Below, piece after piece: positions 1 to 6,160 of a stretch of 6,571 nt of DNA (position 1 is the first letter of the stretch; the number at the start of each line of letters is the position of its first letter). The notes below the pieces were generated by a model, which was not told the DNA's origin, searched no databases, and saw nothing but the letters and a program-made list of their open reading frames with translations. The stretch lies in NCBI GenBank assembly GCA_035714225.1, contig DASTMK010000348.1, positions 1-6,571 on the forward strand, written 5' to 3'. The DNA is from CAADGY01 sp035714225. GTDB lineage: Bacteria; Acidobacteriota; Terriglobia; Bryobacterales; Bryobacteraceae. The translations under genes were made by a program, and so were the position numbers.

Positions 1-161
1 CCCTTCGCTTTCTCAAACAGCAGCGCCGGCCCTCCGTTCTTCACGGAGCGGTCCGCGAATTCCGTGATTTCGAGCACCGGATCCACTTCGAAAGGAATTC
101 TCTTGAGCTCGCGATGCTTCTCGAGCGTGCGGATGAAATCACCCAAATCGTCGTAAGCCAT
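1..161 (-). CDS. UbiD-family decarboxylase, N-terminal fragment (cut by window edge)
   Basis: Reading the minus strand from the ATG at 161-159 gives 53 codons open to the window edge, beginning MAYDDLGDFIRTLEKHRELK and continuing through an IPFEVDPVLEITEFADRSV segment to a GGPALLFEKAK segment. This matches the N-terminus of the UbiD family, whose members use prenylated FMN to decarboxylate aromatic or unsaturated acids, for example 4-hydroxybenzoate derivatives in ubiquinone synthesis or related steps in menaquinone synthesis. The D-L-x-x-F-I opening, the E-I-T-E-x-A-D helix and the G-G-P-A-L-L-F-E strand are the recognised family landmarks. The catalytic and cofactor-binding part lies outside the window, so substrate and subfamily cannot be decided. 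No strong Shine-Dalgarno is seen; a purine-rich AAAAAGAAG lies about 12 bases upstream. The start is chosen because it reproduces the usual family N-terminus. It is divergent from fabG. Confidence 0.82.
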   Translation of the reverse strand, partial: MAYDDLGDFIRTLEKHRELKRIPFEVDPVLEITEFADRSVKNGGPALLFEKAK

Positions 162-200
162 GATGTGTGCGGAAAACTTCTTTTTACTATGATGGAGCTT

Positions 201-217
201 TGCCGGCAAAACCGGTA
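201..217. other. short inverted repeat in the ubiD/fabG intergenic region
   Basis: In the 84-bp gap between the two divergent starts (162-245), the bases TGCCGG-CAAAA-CCGGTA can pair as a 6-bp stem with one G-T wobble and a 5-base loop. It lies 28 bp before the fabG start and 39 bp before the ubiD start, where a small operator or leader hairpin could sit. No convincing -35/-10 pair is visible on either strand; TACTAT at 185-190 is the only -10-like hexamer reading towards fabG. The stem is short and may be chance. Confidence 0.2.
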
Positions 218-236
218 CTCAGCCAGTTCAAATTCC

Positions 237-241
237 AGGAG
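237..241 (+). promoter_or_regulatory. ribosome binding site of fabG
   Basis: AGGAG lies four bases before the ATG at 246. It decides the fabG start: the same frame is open back to an ATG at 114, but that longer version would add 44 residues unlike the FabG family and would overlap the divergent ubiD gene. Confidence 0.75.
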
Positions 242-245
242 AATC

Positions 246-980
246 ATGCACAATCGAGTCGCATTCGTCACAGGTTCGAGCCGCGGCATTGGACGCGCCA
301 TCGCACTGACGCTATGCCGCGAGGGATGCCGGATCGTCGTCGCCTCGCCGGAAGTGGAAAAGAACGAGGAAGTCGCATCCGAAATCCGCAACAGTGGCGG
401 CCAGGCGATGACTGTAAACCTGGATCTGACCTCGACGGACTCCATCAAAGAAGGCTTTGCCGCCGCACAGCGGGAATGGGGGCGCGTGGACATTTTGGTG
501 AATAACGCAGGCATCACCAAAGACGCCCTGGCGATGCGAATGAAGCCGCAGGACTGGGACATCGTTCTGCGAATCAATCTGAGCGGCGCATTTTTTGCCA
601 TCCAGCAGGCACTGCCCGGAATGGTTCGCGAGCGATGGGGCCGCATCGTGAATATCGCGTCTGTTGTGGGGCGGTCCGGAAACCCCGGACAGGCGAACTA
701 TGTTGCATCGAAGGCCGGTCTCATCGGATTGACCAAGACCGTCGCGCAGGAAGTGGGAAGCCGCAACATAACGGTCAATGCCGTGGCGCCGGGGTTCATT
801 GAAACCGATATGACCCAGGTGCTGCCACAGGAGGTGAAAGACCGGATGCTGGCTCAGATCCCCCTGAAACGGTCGGGAAAACCGGAAGACGTGGCAAACG
901 TTGTAAAATTTCTCGCCAGCGACGATGCCGCCTATATTACCGGGCAGGTGATTGACGTCAACGGCGGGATGTATATGTGA
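246..980 (+). CDS. fabG: 3-oxoacyl-[acyl-carrier-protein] reductase (FabG), short-chain dehydrogenase
   Basis: This 244-residue protein has the usual length for FabG, which reduces 3-oxoacyl-ACP to 3-hydroxyacyl-ACP with NADPH in the elongation cycle of cytoplasmic type II fatty-acid synthesis. The classical SDR landmarks are all present: the TGSSRGIG nucleotide-binding loop at residues 9-16, with the Arg (R13) seen in NADPH-using FabG; NNAG at 86-89; and a complete catalytic tetrad N111, S139, Y152 and K156 in YVASK. PGFIETDMT follows at 182-190, and the C-terminus GQVIDVNGGMYM is close to that of authentic FabG proteins. The start at 246 is set by an AGGAG four bases upstream and gives the typical short N-terminus before the first strand. 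It stands alone here, without acpP, fabD or fabF, so another SDR role on a related 3-oxoacyl substrate cannot be excluded. A hairpin follows the stop codon. Confidence 0.9.
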   Translation: MHNRVAFVTGSSRGIGRAIALTLCREGCRIVVASPEVEKNEEVASEIRNSGGQAMTVNLDLTSTDSIKEGFAAAQREWGRVDILVNNAGITKDALAMRMKPQDWDIVLRINLSGAFFAIQQALPGMVRERWGRIVNIASVVGRSGNPGQANYVASKAGLIGLTKTVAQEVGSRNITVNAVAPGFIETDMTQVLPQEVKDRMLAQIPLKRSGKPEDVANVVKFLASDDAAYITGQVIDVNGGMYM

Positions 981-989
981 ATCCCGCGA

Positions 990-1012
990 CGCCGCTCCGA
1001 AACGGAGCCGCG
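990..1012. terminator. GC-rich hairpin between convergent genes, possible terminator
   Basis: Starting nine bases after the fabG stop, CGCTCCG-type and CGGAGC-type arms form a stem of six perfect pairs around an AAA loop (1000-1002). One C-C mismatch (993/1009) and three further GC pairs extend it. Its place between the convergent fabG and DUF4159 genes suits a transcription end for one or both. Neither side carries a run of T, so it is not a canonical intrinsic terminator. Confidence 0.4.
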
Positions 1013-1062
1013 CGCGTAAGCAAGCGGGTGGCGGTGTCACTGCAATTCCGAATAGAAGTTAC

Positions 1063-1857
1063 TCAGTGAGTCATGGCGTAGATGATGTAGTTGATCGCCA
1101 TGCGGTAGGCCTGCGACGCGGCGGCTTCCGGGTACCTCGGATCGTCGGCATGCTCCCAGGCATCGCCGTTATCCTGATTGAAGCAGATGGCGACCATAAT
1201 ACGGCGGCGGTCATCGTAAATCGCCCGCCAGCGAGGTTCGATGCCGTCACGCTCGAACGTGCGGCCGCTGTAAATGGTGTGTATGCCCGGCACCTGCATC
1301 ATCCGCTCCAGGTCATAAAGGACATGGAAGATGGGGTCGCCCGGCTCAATTTCCTCGATCGGACGGTCCGGAAAAACACGGCTCATGCTGGCCAGGAAAA
1401 TCTCCCATTCGCGCGTGCCGTGAAAATCGTCCACCATGAGGAACCCACCCCGCAAGAGATAGTCGCGGAGCCGGGCCGCCTGTTGATCGGAGAGACCCCA
1501 GCGGCCCACCCCAACTCCATAAATCCAGGGCCAGTTATAAATTTCCTCGCTGTCCTGCGCGAGGTTGACGACCTGCTCCACGGATCGTGTATGGATGCGT
1601 GTCAGACGGCGAACCCCCAGAACAAATTGCCGGTCAGCCTTGGGATAATCCGTCGCCCAGCTTCCGCGCCCCCATCGCCCGAAAGCCGAGGAGTACTGTA
1701 GCCGTGCGAAGGCCCACTCGGTCTTCTCACCGGCATCGGCGGGAAGCGGAACAGCTTCGTCTTCGAAGGAATAGCTGCGGAATTCCCGTTGGGCGTAGAC
1801 TAAGCCCAATGCGAGCAAGGGGACAGAACACAATATAAACCGGGAATGGAGGTGCAT
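1063..1857 (-). CDS. secreted DUF4159-domain protein
   Basis: This 264-residue protein opens with a signal peptide (basic/polar residues 1-6, hydrophobic stretch about 7-20, likely cleavage after YA at 21-22), so it should be exported. The rest matches the DUF4159 family: FARLQYS at 50-56, TDYPKAD at 69-75, RRLTRI at 83-88, a W-x-L/G-x-L-S segment before LRDYLLRGGFLMVDDFHG at 130-147, FPDR at 162-165, and C-terminal GDAWEHADDPRYPE at 231-244 followed by a conserved NYIIYAMTH end. The family has no established biochemical function; its glycine-rich strand with DDFHG recalls flavodoxin-like or amidotransferase-like folds, which is only an impression. The frame is open back to 1935, but an AGGAGG six bases before the ATG at 1857 and the signal peptide fix this start. 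It lies 77 bp downstream of the SYLF gene on the same strand, so co-transcription is likely. Confidence 0.87.
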   Translation of the reverse strand: MHLHSRFILCSVPLLALGLVYAQREFRSYSFEDEAVPLPADAGEKTEWAFARLQYSSAFGRWGRGSWATDYPKADRQFVLGVRRLTRIHTRSVEQVVNLAQDSEEIYNWPWIYGVGVGRWGLSDQQAARLRDYLLRGGFLMVDDFHGTREWEIFLASMSRVFPDRPIEEIEPGDPIFHVLYDLERMMQVPGIHTIYSGRTFERDGIEPRWRAIYDDRRRIMVAICFNQDNGDAWEHADDPRYPEAAASQAYRMAINYIIYAMTH

Positions 1858-1863
1858 CCGGAA

Positions 1864-1869
1864 CCTCCT
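1864..1869 (-). promoter_or_regulatory. ribosome binding site of the DUF4159 gene
   Basis: The minus strand reads AGGAGG, a perfect Shine-Dalgarno, six bases before the ATG at 1857. It rules out the upstream ATG of the same frame at 1935, which would overlap the stop codon of the SYLF gene and put 26 polar residues before the signal peptide. Confidence 0.85.
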
Positions 1870-1934
1870 GACGCACTCAGAATAACACGCGCCATGCCGC
1901 GGAAGCCGAAAGCCTCCTTCCCGTTTAGGAACCA

Positions 1935-2828
1935 CTAGCGGTCCAGTTTATCCTCCACCTTGTCGCCGGCTTTCCTTGTTTTGTCGGCTGTCTTGTCCGC
2001 AGCGTCTTCGAGTTTGTCCGCTGCCTTGTCCGCCGTACGTTCTATCTTGTCTCCCGCCTTCTCGGCAGTGCGTTCTGCTTTATCACCCGCTTTTTCTGCG
2101 GTACGTTCTGCTTTGTTTACCTTCCGGTTCACCTTGCGGTCGGCGCTCGAAGTACCTTCCTCGAAACGGGAATACTTGTTCAAGGACGCGACCAAAGGCT
2201 TCGCGGCGGCCGGCGGAGCCATATTGGAAAGCAGAATCTGCTCATTGGTCAGACGCTTTCCATAGAGCTCTTGATTTTCGTCAAGATCGTTCCGCAGGGT
2301 AGCGCCTTCCAAGGCCACACCCGCGAAAACTCCCCGCGACCGGGACCAGGACAGAATTTCGGCTGTCATATAGGCATCCGTGTTAGCGGTCGCGGTCCGG
2401 CCTACTGGCCCAGCCGCAACCGAGGCATTGGCGCCAAGTGTGAACTTGCTTTCCTTCAGCCGTTCCATTCCCCGCTCATTCATCACGAGCATTACGACGT
2501 CGGTATCAGACCCTCCGATCTGAAATCCGAAACTGCCTCCCTCCACCCGCACCGCGCCAGGGGCTCCCCAGCCTGCACGGCCTGACCGGCGGCAAATGGC
2601 AAAACCACGGCCATACTTCCCGCCTACACCAAATGCGGCAGTTTTCAACCCAGGAACAATCACGGCGCAGTGCGCCTTTTCGAGAAGATCCTCCGGAATC
2701 GCGCTATCGCGCGACTGCATAATCTCGTTAAAGACTTTGGTCGATTCCTGCAAGCGCTCCTGCGCGGTCTCTGCAAACAGGAACGCCGGGCTTACAGCCA
2801 TCAATGCAGCGAATGCAAATTTTCGCAT
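1935..2828 (-). CDS. exported SYLF (YSC84-like, DUF500) lipid-binding domain protein with C-terminal 11-residue repeats
   Basis: The 297-residue product has a signal peptide (MRKF, then a hydrophobic core to about residue 19, cleavage FA|ET) and a SYLF domain at roughly 22-222. Domain landmarks are the AHCAVIVPG segment (52-60), a GGKYGRG turn (69-75), RVEGGSFGFQIGG (94-106), VVMLVMNERGM (111-121), KFTLG (128-132) and AAGPVGR (138-144). In eukaryotic members this domain binds phosphoinositides; the bacterial role is unsettled but probably lipid- or envelope-related. From about 230 to the end the protein becomes highly charged, with four 11-residue repeats and two degenerate ones rich in Lys, Ala, Glu and Asp, predicted to form a long amphipathic helix. 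This tail makes it longer than the usual bacterial SYLF protein of about 200 residues. The ATG at 2828 is chosen over the one at 2855 because of a GGAGG four bases upstream and the signal peptide. It is the likely first gene of a unit with the DUF4159 gene. Confidence 0.88.
   Translation of the reverse strand: MRKFAFAALMAVSPAFLFAETAQERLQESTKVFNEIMQSRDSAIPEDLLEKAHCAVIVPGLKTAAFGVGGKYGRGFAICRRSGRAGWGAPGAVRVEGGSFGFQIGGSDTDVVMLVMNERGMERLKESKFTLGANASVAAGPVGRTATANTDAYMTAEILSWSRSRGVFAGVALEGATLRNDLDENQELYGKRLTNEQILLSNMAPPAAAKPLVASLNKYSRFEEGTSSADRKVNRKVNKAERTAEKAGDKAERTAEKAGDKIERTADKAADKLEDAADKTADKTRKAGDKVEDKLDR
1983..2114 (-). repeat. four tandem 33-bp units coding 11-residue LEA-like repeats
   Basis: Within the SYLF gene, units at 2114-2082, 2081-2049, 2048-2016 and 2015-1983 code KAERTAEKAGD, KAERTAEKAGD, KIERTADKAAD and KLEDAADKTAD. 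The first two are identical in protein but differ at several synonymous positions, so the protein pattern is being kept while the DNA drifts. Two shorter degenerate units, KTRKAGD and KVEDKLDR, finish the protein. The 11-residue period with alternating Lys and Glu/Asp and small Ala resembles group 3 LEA proteins and apolipoprotein-type helices. Confidence 0.85.
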
Positions 2829-2832
2829 AATC

Positions 2833-2837
2833 CCTCC
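2833..2837 (-). promoter_or_regulatory. ribosome binding site of the SYLF gene
   Basis: The minus strand reads GGAGG inside a purine run AGGGGAGGG, four bases before the ATG at 2828. It supports this start over the in-frame ATG at 2855, which would place nine extra residues ahead of the signal peptide. Confidence 0.7.
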
Positions 2838-2963
2838 CCTCGAAAACTCATGCAACCAACATGCCGAAACGAAGGAGCATTACCTTCAATAGTTTAGGTG
2901 GGCATCTCCCAGAACGTGGCTGTCTTTTTTTCCGTGTGGAGAGAGCCTTCCATCTCAGCGCGC

Positions 2964-2969
2964 TACAAT
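2964..2969 (+). promoter_or_regulatory. candidate -10 element for the TIM-barrel/M14 operon
   Basis: TACAAT matches the sigma-70 -10 consensus at five of six positions and lies 33 bp before the ATG at 3003, which would leave a leader of roughly 27 bases containing the Shine-Dalgarno. No good -35 hexamer is seen at 16-18 bp upstream (that region reads GAGAGC), so this rests on position and the -10 alone. The rest of the 174-bp divergent region must also hold the SYLF promoter on the other strand, for which I found no convincing hexamer pair. Confidence 0.4.
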
Positions 2970-2988
2970 GACAATTCAATTTCTCACA

Positions 2989-2994
2989 GAGGAG
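2989..2994 (+). promoter_or_regulatory. ribosome binding site of the TIM-barrel gene
   Basis: GAGGAG ends eight bases before the ATG at 3003. It selects this start over the in-frame ATG at 2898, which would add 35 residues unlike the family and lie upstream of the candidate promoter. Confidence 0.75.
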
Positions 2995-3002
2995 CCAGGC
3001 GG

Positions 3003-3770
3003 ATGAAACTCGGCGCGGTGACATACAACTTGCTGAAGGATCTGGACGTGGAAGGCATCATCAAAGTCCTGGAGGCGGCTCGCTTTGAAGCTGTTGAACT
3101 CCGCACGACTCATAAGCATGGCGTAGAACCCTCGCTTTCCGCAGACGAACGCCGGCGTGTTCGCGAAAGAGTTCAGAACAGCAAGGTGCGCCTGCTCAGC
3201 TACGGCACCACGTGCGAATTTCACTCTCCCGATGCCGCCGTACGCCGGAAGAACGTGGAAATCGCGAAACAGTTCATCGACCTCGCCCACGATACCGCGG
3301 CCTGGGGCATCAAGGTGCGCCCCAATGCTCTGCCCAAAGAAGTGCCGGTTGAAACCACTATTCGAAATATCGGCGCCGGCTTGCGGGAAGCGGGAGAGTA
3401 CGGCAGCGGGAAAGGCGTGGAGATCTGGCTCGAAGTGCACGGGCGGGAGACCTCGCAACCGAAGATTTGCGCGGACATTATGAAAGCCGCCAACCATCGG
3501 AACGTAGGCCTCTGCTGGAACTCCAATGAGAACGACATCGTCAACGGTTCCGTGAAGCCGAGCTTTGATCTGTTGCGGCCCTGGATCAAGCACGTCCACA
3601 TAAACGAGCTCGCCAACGGCACGTATCCCTGGCGAGAGCTGTTCATGCTGCTGCGGCAATCCGGGTACGACCGCTACACCCTTTGCGAAGCGGCTGACAA
3701 CCCGCAAACGGAGCGCTTTCTACGCTGGTATCATGCGCTCTGGACGGAGTTCAACCGGCCGTGCTCCTGA
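3003..3770 (+). CDS. sugar phosphate isomerase/epimerase-like TIM-barrel protein (AP endonuclease 2 / xylose isomerase-like superfamily)
   Basis: The 255-residue product has no signal peptide and should be cytoplasmic. It follows the strand-helix rhythm of the xylose-isomerase-like TIM barrel: MKLGAVTYNL (strand 1), FEAVELRT (28-35), VRLLSYGTTCEFH (62-74), a VEIWLEVHG strand (139-147), VGLCWNSN (168-175), IKHVHINEL (195-203) and YTLCEA (225-230). Related isomerases and epimerases bind one divalent metal through Glu, Asp, His and Glu at strand ends. Here the likely counterparts are E144, N173, H199 and E229, so the Asp position appears to be Asn. Substrate cannot be predicted; relatives act on keto-sugars, inosose or hydroxypyruvate, and true endonuclease IV activity is unlikely because its larger metal-ligand set is not evident. 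The start is set by GAGGAG eight bases upstream. The stop codon lies inside the beginning of the next gene. Confidence 0.83.
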   Translation: MKLGAVTYNLLKDLDVEGIIKVLEAARFEAVELRTTHKHGVEPSLSADERRRVRERVQNSKVRLLSYGTTCEFHSPDAAVRRKNVEIAKQFIDLAHDTAAWGIKVRPNALPKEVPVETTIRNIGAGLREAGEYGSGKGVEIWLEVHGRETSQPKICADIMKAANHRNVGLCWNSNENDIVNGSVKPSFDLLRPWIKHVHINELANGTYPWRELFMLLRQSGYDRYTLCEAADNPQTERFLRWYHALWTEFNRPCS

Positions 3771-6148
3771 AGCCCGGCATCGTCTTCCTGCTGACTCTGC
3801 AGGCGCTTGTGGCAGCCGTTCCGGCGCCACACGCGTTCTTCGGACATGCCATCGGCGCGGACCGGACATCGCTCGAGTGGGCCAAGGTAGCCGCTTATTT
3901 CCAGTTGCTCGAGAAGAACAGCGACCGGATTCGTGTCAGCGACGTGGGAAAGAGCACCCTCGGACGCCCGATGATCGCGGCGTTCATCTCAAGTCCGGAA
4001 ACTATCGCCAGCCTGGACGAGTACCGCCTCATTCAGGCCTCGCTAGCGGACCCGAGGCGCACTCCGGAGGCGGAAGCCGAAAAGCTGATTGCGACCGGCA
4101 AAACGGTGGTGATGATTACTTGCTCTATCCACTCCACAGAAGTCGCTTCGACGCATACGGCGATCGAGTTCGCCTACAAGCTGCTTACAGAGGACACTCC
4201 GAAACAGCGCGCGATTCTCGATAACACGATTCTGATTCTTGTGCCGTCTTTGAACCCGGATGGAGTCGACATCGTCACAAACTGGTACCGGAAAACGCTA
4301 GGAACCAAGTTTGAAGGGACGTCCCCTCCGGAGCTTTACCACAAGTACGTCGGGCACGATAACAACCGCGACTGGTATATTTTTTCGCAGGCGGAAACCA
4401 GGCATGTAATTTCGCAGTTGCACAATCGCTGGCATCCACAGATTGTCTACGACGTTCACCAGCAGAGCCCTTACGCCTCACGCATGTTCGTTCCGCCCTG
4501 GATGGACCCGATTGACCCGAACATCGACCCTATCATCGCCCAACAGTGCAATGCCATTGGAATGGGCATGGCGGCGGACCTGACTGCCGCGGGGAAAACA
4601 GGCGTTGTCGTGAATGCTCTGTACGATTTCTGGACTCCGGGGCGCCACTACCAGGCATACCACGGCGGTTTGAGGATCTTGAGCGAATCGGCCAGCGCGC
4701 GGCTTTCAAGTCCCATCGTCGTCCGCCCGGAGCAGATCTCGGAAAGAGGGCACGGATACAATCCGCGCGAGAGCGCCTGGAACCATCTGCAACCATGGCT
4801 GGGCGGCGAGTGGCGTCTGCGCGACATTATCGATTACCAGGCGATCGCGATGGAGTCCTTGCTGTATCAGGCGGCGGTCCGGCGCCCGGACCTGCTCCGT
4901 GCTTTCTATCGAATCGGCCAGAGGGCCACGGAGAGAAACAGGCCGCAAGCCTTCGCCGTTCCCGCGGTTCAGCGCGACCCGGGCGCGTCTAAGAAACTAC
5001 TGGAGACGTTGAGCTTCGGCATGGTGGAAATCGAGCGCGCGCGGCAGCGCTTCGAATCGAAAGGCAAGGCATATCCGGCCGGCACCTACGTGATACGAAT
5101 GCAGCAGCCGTATAGCTCGTTCGCCAAGACCTTGCTTGAACGGCAGAACTATCCTGACCTGCGACTCTACCCCGGGGGCCCGCCGAAACGGCCCTACGAT
5201 GTAACGGCACACACGTTACCGCTATTGATGGGCGTGGAAGTCGATACGTTGGAAACTCCCGTCAGCGCACCACTCGATCCGGCGGGTGAGTTTTCCTTCC
5301 GGCTTCCGAGGCCGTCCAACGGCATGGCCGCTTCCGATACCGGCACCTGGAATAAAGTGAACCAGGCCTGGAATAAAAGCACACCAGTGTGGCGCGATCT
5401 TACGACGGGTGATTTCCACATAAGCGGTGGCGAGGGCCGTAGATCGGTGAAGCGCCCGCGGGTTGGCCTGTACAGGAGCTACGTGCCGTCGATGGACGAG
5501 GGGTGGACGCGATGGCTGCTGGAGGAATTCGGCTTTGCCTACACGTCCGTCGACAACAGCCGGATCGCGAAAGGCTCTCTGCGGCGCGACTTCGACGTGC
5601 TCCTATTTCCCGATCAGTCGAGCTCTACGATTGCGAACGGCTACCGCGAAGGCGATATGCCCGCCGGGTATACGGGTGGATTAGGAACGCAAGGTGCGGA
5701 CGCGCTCAAGGCCTTTGCCGCTGGTGGAGGCACCCTTATTTTTCTGAACGACTCTTGCGAGTACGCGGTGAAGCAGCTCGCACTTCCCGTGAAAGAGGTC
5801 TTGAAGGGTTTGCCGGCTTCCGAATTCTATTCGCCGGGATCGCTGCTGAACGTGCGCCTGGATACGAAGCACCCGCTCGCCTATGGGCTTCCGCCGGAGA
5901 TCGCCATCTGGTCGCAGGGCAGTCCCGCATGGACGCTTACCGGCGATTCACGTGAAGTGGCGCAGTACCCGCGCGAAAAAATCCTGGCCTCGGGATGGCT
6001 GCTTGGAGAAAAGCACATCGCCGGAAAATCGGCTATCGCCGATGTTCCGCTCGGCAAAGGTCGCGTAATCCTTTTCGGTATGCGGCCACAGTACCGCGCC
6101 CAGAGTTACCAGGCGTTCAAACTGCTGTTTAACGCTTTGTTATATTAG
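3761..6148 (+). CDS. secreted M14-family zinc carboxypeptidase-like protein with amidotransferase-like C-terminal domain
   Basis: This 795-residue protein starts with a signal peptide (MLLKPG, hydrophobic core about 7-20, cleavage near residue 20-22) and should act in the periplasm or outside. The catalytic domain (about 35-330) has the M14 zinc set: HSTE at 124-127 (H124 and E127), then H233 in DVHQQ as third ligand. NPDG (165-168) and NNRDW (201-205, with substrate-carboxylate Arg203) are family landmarks, and E309 in RILSESAS is the likely general base. A linker region follows, and residues about 565-795 resemble a class I amidotransferase-like or ThuA-like Rossmann domain (RPRVGLYRSY, FDVLLFPDQ, LKAFAAGGGTLIFLND, GKGRVILFG); I see no catalytic Cys-His pair in it. 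Members hydrolyse peptides from the C-terminus, but the natural substrate is unknown. The GTG start overlaps the previous gene by 10 bp; GGAG at 3746-3749 lies eleven bases before it. All key M14 residues are present, so it is probably active. Confidence 0.88.
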   Translation: MLLKPGIVFLLTLQALVAAVPAPHAFFGHAIGADRTSLEWAKVAAYFQLLEKNSDRIRVSDVGKSTLGRPMIAAFISSPETIASLDEYRLIQASLADPRRTPEAEAEKLIATGKTVVMITCSIHSTEVASTHTAIEFAYKLLTEDTPKQRAILDNTILILVPSLNPDGVDIVTNWYRKTLGTKFEGTSPPELYHKYVGHDNNRDWYIFSQAETRHVISQLHNRWHPQIVYDVHQQSPYASRMFVPPWMDPIDPNIDPIIAQQCNAIGMGMAADLTAAGKTGVVVNALYDFWTPGRHYQAYHGGLRILSESASARLSSPIVVRPEQISERGHGYNPRESAWNHLQPWLGGEWRLRDIIDYQAIAMESLLYQAAVRRPDLLRAFYRIGQRATERNRPQAFAVPAVQRDPGASKKLLETLSFGMVEIERARQRFESKGKAYPAGTYVIRMQQPYSSFAKTLLERQNYPDLRLYPGGPPKRPYDVTAHTLPLLMGVEVDTLETPVSAPLDPAGEFSFRLPRPSNGMAASDTGTWNKVNQAWNKSTPVWRDLTTGDFHISGGEGRRSVKRPRVGLYRSYVPSMDEGWTRWLLEEFGFAYTSVDNSRIAKGSLRRDFDVLLFPDQSSSTIANGYREGDMPAGYTGGLGTQGADALKAFAAGGGTLIFLNDSCEYAVKQLALPVKEVLKGLPASEFYSPGSLLNVRLDTKHPLAYGLPPEIAIWSQGSPAWTLTGDSREVAQYPREKILASGWLLGEKHIAGKSAIADVPLGKGRVILFGMRPQYRAQSYQAFKLLFNALLY

Positions 6149-6160
6149 GGCGCCGCACCT

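Noticed and set aside
312..1040. Minus-strand open frame of 242 codons opposite fabG
   Set aside because: It is a shadow of the fabG reading frame caused by GC-rich third positions. FabG has a complete catalytic tetrad, and the antisense protein shows no domain.
952..1701. Long plus-strand open frame of 249 codons opposite the DUF4159 gene
   Set aside because: It is antisense to a gene with a signal peptide, a perfect ribosome binding site and clear family motifs; its own translation matches nothing I recognise and its start lies inside fabG.
1960..2302. Plus-strand open frames rich in Ser, Ala and Pro or Cys and Leu opposite the SYLF repeat tail
   Set aside because: They are low-complexity translations of the opposite strand of the 33-bp repeats; the repeat pattern makes sense only in the SYLF frame.
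2913..2932. Run of seven T preceded by a small TGGG/CCCA stem, considered as an intrinsic terminator
   Set aside because: The stem has only four pairs and is separated from the T-run by about a dozen bases, and no plus-strand gene ends upstream that it could serve.
2898..3002. Upstream extension of the TIM-barrel frame from the ATG at 2898
   Set aside because: The added 35 residues do not resemble the family, the ATG lacks a ribosome binding site, and it precedes the candidate -10 element at 2964; GAGGAG before 3003 fits better.
2976..3707. Minus-strand open frame of 243 codons opposite the TIM-barrel gene
   Set aside because: It is antisense to a recognised family protein with a good ribosome binding site; the composition is that of a frame shadow.
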